64,000 nt of DNA, taken from DASXRA01 sp035263725 (GTDB lineage Bacteria > Actinomycetota > Actinomycetes > Mycobacteriales > Jatrophihabitantaceae). This document shows, piece by piece, positions 50,786-59,048 of the stretch (the stretch's first letter is position 1; each line of letters opens with the position of its first letter). The position numbers were made by a program, and so were the translations under genes. The notes beneath the pieces were generated by a model. The model was given only the letters and a program-made list of their open reading frames with translations. It was not told the DNA's origin and made no database searches. The stretch covers positions 1 to 64,000 of the forward strand of contig DATFRC010000035.1 of NCBI GenBank assembly GCA_035263725.1, written 5' to 3'.

Positions 50786-51921
50786 GACGTGCCGATCGCC
50801 GCGGGGGCACGCCGGGCTTGCTCGGCGTGGGCCTCGATGCGGGCCAGCACGTCGGACACGCCGACCGTCCCGGCGAAGCGGCCCTCGTCGTCGACGACGA
50901 CGCCCCGCCCGCTGGGCGAGGACAGTGCCGCGTCGAGGGCCTCGCGCAGGGTGCCGCCCTGAGTGGCCAGGGTGCCGCCGAGGTTGAGCAGCTCGGGGGT
51001 CACCTCGCCGGTGAGGGCGCTTCGCGGCACGCCGGTGAGGGCTAGCCACCCCTGGGGCTGCTGGTCGGTGTCTACGACGAGCACCCAGCCGTCGCGGGCG
51101 GCCTCGGGCGCACCGGCCAGCTCGGACCCGAGCGCGACGGTGCCCTCGCGGTGCAGCGGCAGGGCGTCGGCGACGGTGAAGCCGAGGGCGCGGTAGCCCC
51201 TGTCGCGTCCGACGAATCCGGCGACGAACGAGTCGGCCGGCCGGGAGAGCAAGTCGGCTGGGGTGGCGAACTGGGCCAGCCGACCGCCGACGCGCAGCAC
51301 CGCGACATGGTCGCCGAGCTTGATCGCCTCGTCGATGTCGTGCGTGACGAACACGATCGTCTTGGCCAGGTCAGCCTGCAGGCGCAGGAATTCGTCCTGA
51401 AGTTGGGCGCGCACCACAGGGTCGACCGCGGAGAACGGCTCGTCCATCAGCATGACCTGGGGGTCGGCGGCCAGCGCGCGGGCGACGCCCACCCGTTGCT
51501 GCTGCCCGCCGGAGAGTTGCGCCGGGTACCGCTTCGCGAGCTGGGCCGGCAGGCCGACCCGCTCGAGCAGTTCCATCGCCTTGGCCCGGGCCTCCCGTCG
51601 ATTCTCCTTGAGCAGGAACGGCACGGTGGCGACGTTGTCGACGACCGTGCGGTGCGGGAAGAGCCCGGCCGCCTGGATGACATAGCCCATGCCGCGCCGC
51701 AGTTGCGGGGGCGGCACCGTCGAGATGTCCTTGTCGTCGAGCCAGATCCGGCCCTCGGTGGGGTCGATCATCCGGTTGATCATGCGAAGGCTCGTGGTCT
51801 TGCCGCAGCCAGACGGACCGACCAGCACGGTGATCTGGTGCGACGGCGCCTCCAGGCTCAACTCGTGGACCGCGACCGTGCCGTCGGGGTAGCGCTTGGT
51901 GACAGACTCGAACCTGATCAT
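50782..51921 (-). CDS. quaternary-amine-type ABC transporter ATPase with CBS domains
   Basis: 379 residues. The ABC domain (1 to about 240) has Walker A GPSGCGKTT, signature LSGGQQQRVGVARAL, Walker B VMLMDEPFSAVDP and H-loop VFVTHD. The C-terminal about 130 residues (DGWVLVVDTDQQPQGWLALTG, GRGVVVDDEGRFAGTVGVSDVL) form a CBS pair, as in OpuA-type ATPases gated by ionic strength or nucleotides. ATG 51921 overlaps the IclR stop by one base. It energises the two permeases. Confidence 0.92.
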   Translation of the reverse strand: MIRFESVTKRYPDGTVAVHELSLEAPSHQITVLVGPSGCGKTTSLRMINRMIDPTEGRIWLDDKDISTVPPPQLRRGMGYVIQAAGLFPHRTVVDNVATVPFLLKENRREARAKAMELLERVGLPAQLAKRYPAQLSGGQQQRVGVARALAADPQVMLMDEPFSAVDPVVRAQLQDEFLRLQADLAKTIVFVTHDIDEAIKLGDHVAVLRVGGRLAQFATPADLLSRPADSFVAGFVGRDRGYRALGFTVADALPLHREGTVALGSELAGAPEAARDGWVLVVDTDQQPQGWLALTGVPRSALTGEVTPELLNLGGTLATQGGTLREALDAALSSPSGRGVVVDDEGRFAGTVGVSDVLARIEAHAEQARRAPAAIGTS

Positions 51922-52601
51922 CAGCCGGCCACCTCCCGGTCGCGGTGCACGCCGAGCTGAGCGGCCAGGCCGCGGGCCTCGTGGGCGACGATCTGCCCGT
52001 ATTCGTGCATCGTCCGGTTGTCGATTCGAAACGTCGGGCCGAGCAGGTTGAGGGCGCCGGCCACCCCGCCGGGACGGCGGATCGGGGCCGCGATCGCGGT
52101 GACGTCGGGCTCGACCCGGTCGCGCTGGGCGACGTATCCGACCTCCGGCACGACGCCGCGCAGCGCGTCTCCTACCGCGAGCCCCTCGTACGGCATGGCG
52201 CGGCCGACCCAGCTGGTGTGCCGCACCGTGTGGGTCCCCTCGACCATTGCGACGTAGATCGCGGTGTCGTCGGGCCCCTCGATGCTGAGGTAGGCCGACT
52301 CCCCGGTGGCCGCAACGATCCGGCGCAGCGCCGGCTCGGCCATAGTGACGAGCGCCTGCCGGCCCAGCGACGCCGCGCCGAGCTGGATGAGCCGCGCACC
52401 CGGGTGGTAGTAGCCCGCCTCGTCGCGGTGTACGAACGCCGCTTGTTCCATGGTGCGCAGCAGCCGCAGCGCGGTACTCGGCGCGAGCCGGGCACGGCGC
52501 GCACAGGTCGCGAGGCTCAGCGGCGCGTCGGCGCACACTTCCGCGAGCAGCTCGAGCGCACGCTCGACTGCTCGGGTGGGCGCCCCCGCGACACTCGTCA
52601 T
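51921..52601 (-). CDS. IclR family transcriptional regulator
   Basis: 226 residues. The winged helix-turn-helix is at about 8-60 (AVERALELLAEVCADAPLSLATCARRARLAPSTALRLLRTME), and the ligand-binding GAF-like domain follows (GESAYLSIEGPDDTAIYVAMVEG, IAAPIRRPGGVAGALNLLGP). It is the first gene of the run leading through the transporter to hutF, so the likely ligand is the transported compound. A TATAGA/TAGATA string about 15-20 bp upstream of the start may be its -10. Confidence 0.88.
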   Translation of the reverse strand: MTSVAGAPTRAVERALELLAEVCADAPLSLATCARRARLAPSTALRLLRTMEQAAFVHRDEAGYYHPGARLIQLGAASLGRQALVTMAEPALRRIVAATGESAYLSIEGPDDTAIYVAMVEGTHTVRHTSWVGRAMPYEGLAVGDALRGVVPEVGYVAQRDRVEPDVTAIAAPIRRPGGVAGALNLLGPTFRIDNRTMHEYGQIVAHEARGLAAQLGVHRDREVAG

Positions 52602-52749
52602 TCGTCAGGCCTTATCTATAGGGCTGATCAGCTTTGCCGCCTCGTGGAATGCAGCTTCCGTCAGACGGTCCAGCCTCGCACAGGGTTCGGACATGGGGCT
52701 GGCCCCCGTGTTCGAATCGTTACCTCGACCTGGCTGCCAGTCGGTCGGC
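52602..52749. other. intergenic region, no gene recognised
   Basis: 148 bp between the divergent-looking end of vapC and the iclR start. It must contain the iclR promoter, with AT-rich TATAGATAAGG near 52612-52622. A tRNA T-loop-like GTTCGAATC is present but does not fold into a tRNA. Confidence 0.4.
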
Positions 52750-53151
52750 TCAGACCAGCTCCACCGGGCAGTACCCGGCCTTGGCCAGCCGACCGTCGGC
52801 GCTCAGCAGCGGCACGCCGAGGCGCACGGCAAGCGCGACGTAGAGCGCGTCGTAGAAGGACAGGCTGTCGCGGTATTGCCAGGCCAACTCGGCAACCGGG
52901 CCGACATGCGGGTAGCGGTGCTGCACGAGCGCGCGAAGCGATCGCAGCGCAGCACTTGCCTCAGCCATGCTGATCAGCCCGGCGCGAGCATGACGTCGCA
53001 ACACATTGCCGACCTCGGCGTCGACCAGGTGTGGCGCGTGTCGACGCATCTCGGGCAGCCGGGCCCGCAGTGCGCGCGCGTCCTCACACTTGCCGGTCGT
53101 TGCCAGTACGAGCGCCGATGCGTCGACGACATAGTCGACGTGGTCGCTCAT
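52750..53151 (-). CDS. vapC: PIN-domain toxin of a type II toxin-antitoxin pair
   Basis: 133 residues with the PIN ribonuclease fold. The acidic metal-binding residues are Asp10 (YVVDASAL), Glu in VDAEVGN, Asp in SFYDALYVALA and Asp in LLSADGRLA. VapC toxins cleave specific tRNAs or rRNA. The gene overlaps its antitoxin by 4 bp. It appears intact. Confidence 0.88.
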   Translation of the reverse strand: MSDHVDYVVDASALVLATTGKCEDARALRARLPEMRRHAPHLVDAEVGNVLRRHARAGLISMAEASAALRSLRALVQHRYPHVGPVAELAWQYRDSLSFYDALYVALAVRLGVPLLSADGRLAKAGYCPVELV

Positions 53152-53384
53152 CGACGATCTGCGGCCAGGTCGGCAAGGATCGACTCGCGGGTCGAACCCG
53201 GGGTGTCGCTCGATACATGGGCCGATTCCAGCTCTACCAGAACCTCGTCGGTCGTGGGCAGGTAGGCAAAATCGATGACGACCTCGCGCATGTACGACTG
53301 GATGGACCGGCCTTTGGCCCGGGCACGCTTGCGGATCACCTCGTAGGCGTCCTCGGGGACCTCGCGTATCTGGATTGTCGCCAC
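53148..53384 (-). CDS. vapB: ribbon-helix-helix antitoxin of the VapBC pair
   Basis: 78 residues. The N-terminal ATIQIREVPEDAYEVIRKRARAKGRSIQSYMREVV is a typical FitA/VapB ribbon-helix-helix DNA-binding fold; the C-terminal tail would neutralise VapC. The GTG start is preceded 6 nt upstream by TAAGGT, so the mRNA is probably leaderless. Direct repeats CAGCGCTAC overlie the start and the end of the P450 gene and probably form the autoregulatory operator. Confidence 0.87.
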   Translation of the reverse strand: MATIQIREVPEDAYEVIRKRARAKGRSIQSYMREVVIDFAYLPTTDEVLVELESAHVSSDTPGSTRESILADLAADRR

Positions 53385-53411
53385 AGCGCTACCTTAGCGC
53401 CGCAGCGCTAC
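53384..53411. promoter_or_regulatory. candidate VapB operator over a leaderless promoter
   Basis: CAGCGCTAC occurs at 53384-53392 and 53403-53411 (19-bp spacing), each with the palindromic core AGCGCT. The -10 TAAGGT of vapB (53391-53396, minus strand) lies between them. Binding there would block vapBC transcription. Confidence 0.5.
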
Positions 53412-54526
53412 GGGTGCCAGCGCAAGTGGACGGCGGGCGGTTTGCGAAACACCAGCCCGCGAGCTGCGGTGTCCTCGGCGAGGTGGAGGCCCGGAAGCTC
53501 GAGCAGCGCAGCGAGCGCGGTGGCCGCCTCGAGTCGGGCCAGGTCCATGCCGATGCAGACGTGCGGTCCACGCGCGAAGGCCAGATGCCGGCGGACATTC
53601 GGGCGGCGGATGTCGAAGCGGTCCGGTTCGGCGAAGACATCGGGGTCGCGGTTGGCGCCGGCGATCGACACCGTCACTTGGTCACCGCGCCGGATCTCCG
53701 CAGCGCCCAGGACGACGTCTCGAGTCGCGTAGCGGTCGACGACTGCCGCCGCCGGTTCGAGGCGCAGCGACTCCTCCACGGCGGCGCCGATCAGGCTGTG
53801 GTCGGCCCGGATCGCATCCAGCTCGTCGCGATTCGACAACACGTGTACCACCAGGTTAGAGATCATGCCCTCGGTCGTCTCGATTCCGCCGAACATCAGC
53901 ACGGCTGTATTCGAGGCGGTCTCGTCGAGATCGAGGCCCGGGACTGCCGACTCGATCCGCTCGCGGAGTGCGGCGAACGCGGCCGGCCCCTCCGGCGGAA
54001 TCGGCCGCCCGGCACTCACTCCCGACACCGCCGAGACGATCGCGTCGTACCAGCGCAGCACGGTGCCGGTGTCCACCTCGGGCAGGCCTAGCGCCTCGGC
54101 TACTACGGCCACGGCGAGCGGGCCGGCCAGGCCGCGGCGCAATTCGGCATGGCCCGGCGGTAGCGCCGCGACGAGCCGGCGCGTCTCGTCCGTGACGAAC
54201 GGCGCGAAGCGGTCGGCGGGCCGCAGCGCGCCGTGGAACGCGGCGCGGTGCCGGGCGTGCTCGGCTCCGTCCAGAGAGAGCATGCTCGGGCCGACGACCA
54301 GGGCGGTGGAGAACCGCGGATCGTCCACGGTGAAGGTCGCCGTGTCGCGCAGCACCTGATCGGCGAGGTCGTAGCGAGTGACCAGCCACGCGGACAGCAC
54401 GGGCAACCAGGCCACCGGCTCGGTGACGCGCAGGCGGGCGAGCACCGGGTGCAGGTCACCTTCGAGCTCCTCGATGGTGATCGTCACGATCTCAGCCTGG
54501 CACGGGTGGCGGGTGATGCGTGCCAT
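53408..54526 (-). CDS. cytochrome P450
   Basis: 372 residues from ATG 54526 (GTG 54487 is an alternative). The heme-binding loop is FARGPHVCIG, the K-helix ExxR is EESLR, and the I-helix oxygen-activation motif is MFGGIETTEG. This is a soluble bacterial class I enzyme, needing a ferredoxin partner not found here. The substrate is unknown. It is divergent from the membrane Fe-S reductase across a 63-bp gap, and its 3' end carries the vapB promoter. Confidence 0.93.
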   Translation of the reverse strand: MARITRHPCQAEIVTITIEELEGDLHPVLARLRVTEPVAWLPVLSAWLVTRYDLADQVLRDTATFTVDDPRFSTALVVGPSMLSLDGAEHARHRAAFHGALRPADRFAPFVTDETRRLVAALPPGHAELRRGLAGPLAVAVVAEALGLPEVDTGTVLRWYDAIVSAVSGVSAGRPIPPEGPAAFAALRERIESAVPGLDLDETASNTAVLMFGGIETTEGMISNLVVHVLSNRDELDAIRADHSLIGAAVEESLRLEPAAAVVDRYATRDVVLGAAEIRRGDQVTVSIAGANRDPDVFAEPDRFDIRRPNVRRHLAFARGPHVCIGMDLARLEAATALAALLELPGLHLAEDTAARGLVFRKPPAVHLRWHP

Positions 54527-54528
54527 GT

Positions 54529-54546
54529 GGTTACCGGTCAGTAACC
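54529..54546. promoter_or_regulatory. inverted repeat between P450 and Fe-S reductase genes
   Basis: GGTTAC-CGGTCA-GTAACC has 6-bp perfect arms, extending to GTGGTTAC with one mismatch. It lies directly before the preferred P450 start and 44 bp before the reductase start, so a shared regulator is possible. Confidence 0.4.
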
Positions 54547-54589
54547 CACGTAGGCTTCGGCGAATCGGCAACCCCCAGAAGGAGACCCG

Positions 54590-56761
54590 GTGGCGCTCCG
54601 CCTGACCATCGCGTTGCTCATGCTCGCCGTGACTGCGGTTATCGCGGGGCACCGGGGCGCATGGCTGGTGCGGCTGATCCGTTCGGGACAGCCGGCGCTG
54701 GGCCGCACCGACGACATCAAGGACCGGGTGCGGGACCAGTTCACCGAAGTCTTCGGCCAGCGCAAATTGCTCAAGTGGTCCCTGCCGGGTGTAGCCCACT
54801 TCATGACGTTCTGGGGATTCATCGTCCTGTTCATCACCATCATCGAGGCGTTCGGCGCGCTTACCATCAGCCAGGACTTCGCGTTTCCCTGGTTCGGCCA
54901 CGCTCGCTGGCTGGGCTTCTTGGAGGATCTGTTCGCCGTCGCGGTGCTCGTGGCGATCATTACGTTCGCGATCATTCGCCTGCGCCAGGCACCCGAGCGG
55001 CGGCACCGGGCATCACGCTTCTACGGCTCGCACACCGGTGCCGCCTGGGCGGTGCTTGGCATGATCTTCTTGGTTATCGCGACGCTGCTGCTCTACCGTG
55101 GCGCGCAATACAACACCGGGCACTTCCCGTGGGGCAAGTCGAAGGCGCCGTTCGCCTCGTACCTGGTATCGCGCGCGCTGGGTGACGGCGCGTACAACCA
55201 GGGCGTCGAGACCTTCTTCCTGATCGCGCAAATGGCGGTGGTCTTCGGCTTCCTCATCCTGGTGCTGCACTCGAAGCACCTGCATATCTTCATAGCGCCG
55301 CTCAACGTGCTGACCAAGCGCGAACCGGACGGTCTGGGGGCGTTGCTCCCCGTCGCCGACCCGGCGGGCAAGCCCATCGACTTCGCCGACGTGGAGAACC
55401 TGTCCGAGGACACCCAGTTCGGGCGCGGCAAGATCGAGGACTTCACTTGGAAGGGCTACCTCGACTTCTCGACGTGCACCGAGTGTGGGCGGTGCCAGTC
55501 GCAGTGCCCGGCCTGGAACACCGGCAAGCCCCTCTCGCCCAAGCTCGTGATCATGGATCTGCGCGATCACCTCTTCGCCAAGGCCCCTTACCTCATCGGG
55601 GGAAAGTCCGCGCCGGATGACACCAAGGTCGAGGCGCACGAGCCGCATGTGCCCGAGTCGGGGTTCGGCCGGGTGCCCGGATCCGGACCGGACCAGGCGG
55701 TGCGTCCGCTCGTCGGCGACCTTATGTCCGGCGGGGTCATCGACCCGGACGTGTTGTGGTCGTGCACCACCTGCGGTGCGTGCGTCGAGCAGTGCCCCGT
55801 CGACATCGAGCACGTCGACCATATCGTCGACATGCGCCGTTACCAGGTGCTGATCGAGTCGGCGTTCCCGTCCGAGGCCGGCGTGATGCTTCGCAACATC
55901 GAGAACAAGGGCAACCCCTGGGGCCTGGCGGAGAGAGCCCGCGAGGAGTGGATGGACGGGCTGCCGTTCGAGATCCGGCGCGCGGTGCCCGGCCAGCCTC
56001 TGGACGCCGACATCGAGTACCTGTACTGGGTGGGCTGCGCCGGCGCGCTCGAGGACCGCGCTCGCAAGGTGACGCGGGCGTTCGCCGAATTGCTAGACAC
56101 GGCCGGCGTTTCGTTCGCCGTACTGGGCAGCGCCGAGACGTGCACCGGCGACCCGGCCCGACGGCTGGGCAACGAGTTTCTGTTCCAGATGCAGGGCATG
56201 CAGAACGTCGAGACGCTGAACTCCATCACCAGGGCCGCGCCACTCAAGATCGTCGCCACCTGCCCGCACTGCTTCAACACGCTGGCCAACGAGTACCCGC
56301 AGCTCGATGGGCACTTCGACGTCATCCACCACACGCAGCTGCTCGGCCGGCTGATCGCCGAAGGCAGGTTGACGCCGGTCGAGCCGGTGGCCAAGAAGAT
56401 CACCTACCACGACCCCTGCTACCTCGGGCGGCACAACAAGGTCTACACGCCGCCGCGCGAGGTGCTGGGCACGATCCCGCAGCTCGAAGCGGAGGAGATG
56501 CATCGCTGCAAGGAGCGCGGCTTCTGCTGCGGTGCCGGCGGCGCGCGGATGTGGATGGAGGAGAAGATCGGCAAGCGGATCAATATCGAGCGCACGGAGG
56601 AGGCGCTCGGCCTCGACCCGGACATGATCTCGACGGCGTGCCCGTTCTGCATGGTCATGCTCTCCGATGCCGTGACCGCCAAGCAGTCGATCGGCGAGGC
56701 ACGCGAAGACGTCGCCGTCCTGGACGTGGCGCAGATCCTGCAGCAGTCCCTGCGACGCTGA
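54590..56761 (+). CDS. membrane (Fe-S)-binding heterodisulfide-reductase-like protein
   Basis: 723 residues. About five hydrophobic segments lie within the first 230 residues (around 1-20, 66-90, 112-130, 150-170, 205-228). A ferredoxin-like domain with two 4Fe-4S motifs follows (Cys296/299/302/306, CTECGRCQSQC, and CTTCGACVEQC), then two CCG domains of the HdrD/GlpC type (CCGAGGARMW and TCPHCFNTL). It is the actinobacterial iron-sulfur-binding reductase found in mycobacteria too; the electron donor and acceptor are unknown. The GTG start has AAGGAG 5 nt upstream. It is divergent from the P450 gene. Confidence 0.93.
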   Translation: MALRLTIALLMLAVTAVIAGHRGAWLVRLIRSGQPALGRTDDIKDRVRDQFTEVFGQRKLLKWSLPGVAHFMTFWGFIVLFITIIEAFGALTISQDFAFPWFGHARWLGFLEDLFAVAVLVAIITFAIIRLRQAPERRHRASRFYGSHTGAAWAVLGMIFLVIATLLLYRGAQYNTGHFPWGKSKAPFASYLVSRALGDGAYNQGVETFFLIAQMAVVFGFLILVLHSKHLHIFIAPLNVLTKREPDGLGALLPVADPAGKPIDFADVENLSEDTQFGRGKIEDFTWKGYLDFSTCTECGRCQSQCPAWNTGKPLSPKLVIMDLRDHLFAKAPYLIGGKSAPDDTKVEAHEPHVPESGFGRVPGSGPDQAVRPLVGDLMSGGVIDPDVLWSCTTCGACVEQCPVDIEHVDHIVDMRRYQVLIESAFPSEAGVMLRNIENKGNPWGLAERAREEWMDGLPFEIRRAVPGQPLDADIEYLYWVGCAGALEDRARKVTRAFAELLDTAGVSFAVLGSAETCTGDPARRLGNEFLFQMQGMQNVETLNSITRAAPLKIVATCPHCFNTLANEYPQLDGHFDVIHHTQLLGRLIAEGRLTPVEPVAKKITYHDPCYLGRHNKVYTPPREVLGTIPQLEAEEMHRCKERGFCCGAGGARMWMEEKIGKRINIERTEEALGLDPDMISTACPFCMVMLSDAVTAKQSIGEAREDVAVLDVAQILQQSLRR

Positions 56762-56775
56762 GCGGCCGTTCCCGA

Positions 56776-56820
56776 TGATCTTGGACTTCCGGTCGATGTT
56801 CAGCCACAACTCCTAGATCA
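56776..56820 (-). repeat. palindromic intergenic repeat, copy 3
   Basis: Outer arms TGATCTTGGA (56776-56785) and TCCTAGATCA (56811-56820) pair with one mismatch. Read on the minus strand it matches copy 1 at about 42 of 47 positions, sharing the GACTTnCGGTCG and TTCAGCCACA blocks. It lies 14 bp after the stop of the Fe-S reductase gene. Confidence 0.85.
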
Positions 56821-56882
56821 CCGCGGGCGGGCAGGCCGGCCGGGCGTCGCGCACCCGATTCGACCCGTGCAACGGTTGGCGC

Positions 56883-57233
56883 ATGGAAGACGAAGTCATT
56901 CCGATCCTGCGCGTCGGCGACGTCGCTGAGGCGCTGAGCTGGTACCAGCGGCTGGGGTTCGCCCAGGAGTGGGAACACCGCTTCGAGGCCGGTTTTCCCG
57001 CATTCGTATCGATCGCTCGCGAAGGCATGCGGCTGTTCTTGTCCGAGCACACCGGCGATGCTCGACCCGACACGCTCGTCTACCTGCGCGTGCGCGACGT
57101 GGATGAATTCGCCGCCAAGCTCGGCCGGCCTGTCGAGGAACGTCCATGGGCGCGCGAGGTCCACGTTCGCGACCCTGATGGGAACCGCCTGCGGATCGGC
57201 ACGCCGGTCAGTGCGCAGGCCGACTCGACATAA
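56883..57233 (+). CDS. VOC (glyoxalase) superfamily protein
   Basis: 116 residues, one beta-alpha-beta-beta-beta module pair: VIPILRVGDVAEALSWYQRLGF at the N-terminus and HVRDPDGNRLRIG at the end. The sequence has the usual VOC metal-region positions but I cannot assign a substrate; resistance-type and glyoxalase-type members look alike. Its stop overlaps the start of the PPOX gene (TAATG). No -10 or strong ribosome site is evident; it follows repeat copy 3 by 63 bp. Confidence 0.82.
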   Translation: MEDEVIPILRVGDVAEALSWYQRLGFAQEWEHRFEAGFPAFVSIAREGMRLFLSEHTGDARPDTLVYLRVRDVDEFAAKLGRPVEERPWAREVHVRDPDGNRLRIGTPVSAQADST

Positions 57234-57640
57234 TGCGGCCTATGCCCAAGCCACCTGTTCCTGCTGAGTTTTCCGCCGTGCTGGCTAACCCGAATCCCTG
57301 CGTTATCGGACTCGTGAAGGAGAACGGCGCACCGATCACGGTCGCGACCTGGTACCTCTGGGAGGACGGCCGCGTGTTGGTCAACATGGACGAGGGCCGC
57401 AAGCGGCTGGATTACCTACGCGTCGATCCGCGCGTGTCACTCACCATGCTCGACGGGGATCGCTGGTATCGGTCGATCAGTCTGCGCGGCCGCGTCGCGT
57501 CGCTGACCGACGACCCCGATCTCAGCACCATCGACCGGCTCGCAAGGCACTTCACGGGCCGGCCGTACCGCAACCGCACTCGCGGGCGGGTGAGCGCCTG
57601 GATCGACGTCGAGCAGTGGTACGCCTGGGGATTCCGCTGA
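57233..57640 (+). CDS. pyridoxamine-5'-phosphate-oxidase-like (PPOX class) protein
   Basis: 135 residues of the split-barrel flavin/F420-binding fold. The sequence FSAVLANPNPCVIGLVKENGAPITVATWYLWEDGRVLVNM and KRLDYLRVDPRVSLTMLD is typical of the F420-dependent actinobacterial group. The substrate is unknown. ATG 57233 overlaps the VOC stop; an ATG at 57242 is possible. The two genes form a small operon. Confidence 0.85.
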   Translation: MRPMPKPPVPAEFSAVLANPNPCVIGLVKENGAPITVATWYLWEDGRVLVNMDEGRKRLDYLRVDPRVSLTMLDGDRWYRSISLRGRVASLTDDPDLSTIDRLARHFTGRPYRNRTRGRVSAWIDVEQWYAWGFR

Positions 57641-57707
57641 CCGGACAACGTGCCGCGACGCCCCCGACGTTTGAGAGGCCGCGCGTGGATCGTGGCTCGG
57701 CTTCGTG

Positions 57708-58164
57708 ATGACAGGCGCGCTCCTCGCTGGATCCGCCGACTAGCGCGTTGAGCCGGCGGCGGAGCCGCACGAGGCCACAGCGACCGCCGAGGTGGCAGCG
57801 CTCGTCGCCACCTCGCCCGTGCCGCCCAGTGCACATGAGTCGCGCCGGGCACCGATGTCACGTCGGTGGACGTCGTGCTCGATCACGACCCGGGGCCACC
57901 GGTGCGTCGCACCCTGCCCGCCGCACCCGCGCGGCGATTCGTGGCGCTGATCAACGGCCTGCCGGTCTGGCCACCGGGCACTTACAACTGTCCGATGGGC
58001 AGCGGCGCTCGCGACCACCTGCTGTTCCACGCCCCGCGAAGCAGCGTTGCCGTCACCGTCTCGGCGACCGGCTGCGGCACCGTCGAGATCGGGTCCGGTG
58101 CCTCCTACCTGCGGGGGGCGCAGAGGTGGACCGGCTGTTGCGGTCGCTGCTCGGACTGCGATAG
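57708..58164 (+). pseudogene. decayed exported-protein gene
   Basis: A coding remnant can be followed through three frames. ATG 57708 (MTGALLAGSAD) is stopped by TAG at 57741-57743, and the same frame then reads EPAAEPHEATATAEVAALV. Near 57840 similarity passes to the frame reading GTDVTSVDVVLDHDPGPPV...PVWPPGTYNCPMGSG. In the six-G tract at 58113-58118 it passes to GAEVDRLLRSLLGLR and a TAG at 58164. Short secreted actinobacterial proteins with a CP-containing core look like this. One nonsense codon and two single-base losses make it a pseudogene; no known function is assigned. Confidence 0.6.
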
Positions 58165-58171
58165 AGCTGTG

Positions 58172-58945
58172 TTACTCCCCGTCGCGGGGCAGGGTCGCCG
58201 CGAGCTGGGCGGCCAACACGGTGGGCGCCTGGACGAGCGACGGGCCGTACCACGTCACGTGTCGCCCGCTGACCAGAGCGACGTCCTGGTTCGGGAAGCA
58301 CTCCGGTCCGTCCGTGGCGCTGAACGCGTACGGCTCGTCGGGTAACACGACCAGTTCGGTGCCGTGCAGGTCGTCGAGCCGCATCCGGGGGTAGCGCTCG
58401 GGGGCGTCAGCGAACGCGTTGCGCACGCCGAGGCGCGCCAGCACGTCTCCGGCGAATGTGTCTCGGCCCAGGACCATCCACGGGCGCCGCCAGATCGGCA
58501 CCACCGCTCTGCGGGGCGGGCCCGGCTGCACCGCTGCCCAGGCCGCCTCGGCGTTGTCCAGCCAAGCTGGACGATCTACCCGGCAGGCCAGCGCGAGCAG
58601 GCGACCCAGAGAGGCGAACGCCTCGTCGACGCCGCGAACCCGGGTCACCCACACCGCGAGGCCTGCGGCCCGCAGCGCGTCCAGGTCGGACGGGCGGTTC
58701 TCCTCCTCGTTGGCCAGCACCAGGTCGGGGGACAGCTCGACGACCCGGGTGACAGCGGGGTTCTTCGTGCCGCCCACCCGCGGCACGTCGAGGTCGGCCG
58801 GGCACCAGTCCGTGGCCCCGACCAGCAACGCTGGTGCGGTGGCTGCCACCGACTCGGACAGGGACGGCACCAGTGACACCACGCGCGCGACCCGGGGCGG
58901 CACGGCCACCCGCGTGCCCAGATCGTCGAGCATGACCCTAGGCAT
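58172..58945 (-). CDS. helical-backbone metal receptor (cobalamin/iron binding-like)
   Basis: 257 residues of the class III periplasmic-binding fold (VVSLVPSLSESVAATAPALLVGATDWCPAD, SPDLVLANEEENRPSDLDALRAAG). Members bind B12 or siderophore-iron for ABC import. No signal peptide is seen at either possible start (58945 or 58933), and no transporter genes are near, so it may be a cytoplasmic orphan. It converges on the decayed gene by 7 bp. Confidence 0.78.
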   Translation of the reverse strand: MPRVMLDDLGTRVAVPPRVARVVSLVPSLSESVAATAPALLVGATDWCPADLDVPRVGGTKNPAVTRVVELSPDLVLANEEENRPSDLDALRAAGLAVWVTRVRGVDEAFASLGRLLALACRVDRPAWLDNAEAAWAAVQPGPPRRAVVPIWRRPWMVLGRDTFAGDVLARLGVRNAFADAPERYPRMRLDDLHGTELVVLPDEPYAFSATDGPECFPNQDVALVSGRHVTWYGPSLVQAPTVLAAQLAATLPRDGE

Positions 58946-59048
58946 ACCGGATCGACCGAGCGGACAACGCCAGGGGCCTGCGGGCGCGTTGTCTTTCTGA
59001 GAGCCTGGCCCACAAGCGTACGGAGGACCGCATCGCGAGGGAGGCTCG

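Noticed and set aside
52705..52722. tRNA T-arm-like GTTCGAATC
   Set aside because: The flanking five bases on each side do not pair, and no acceptor or anticodon stem can be drawn on either strand.
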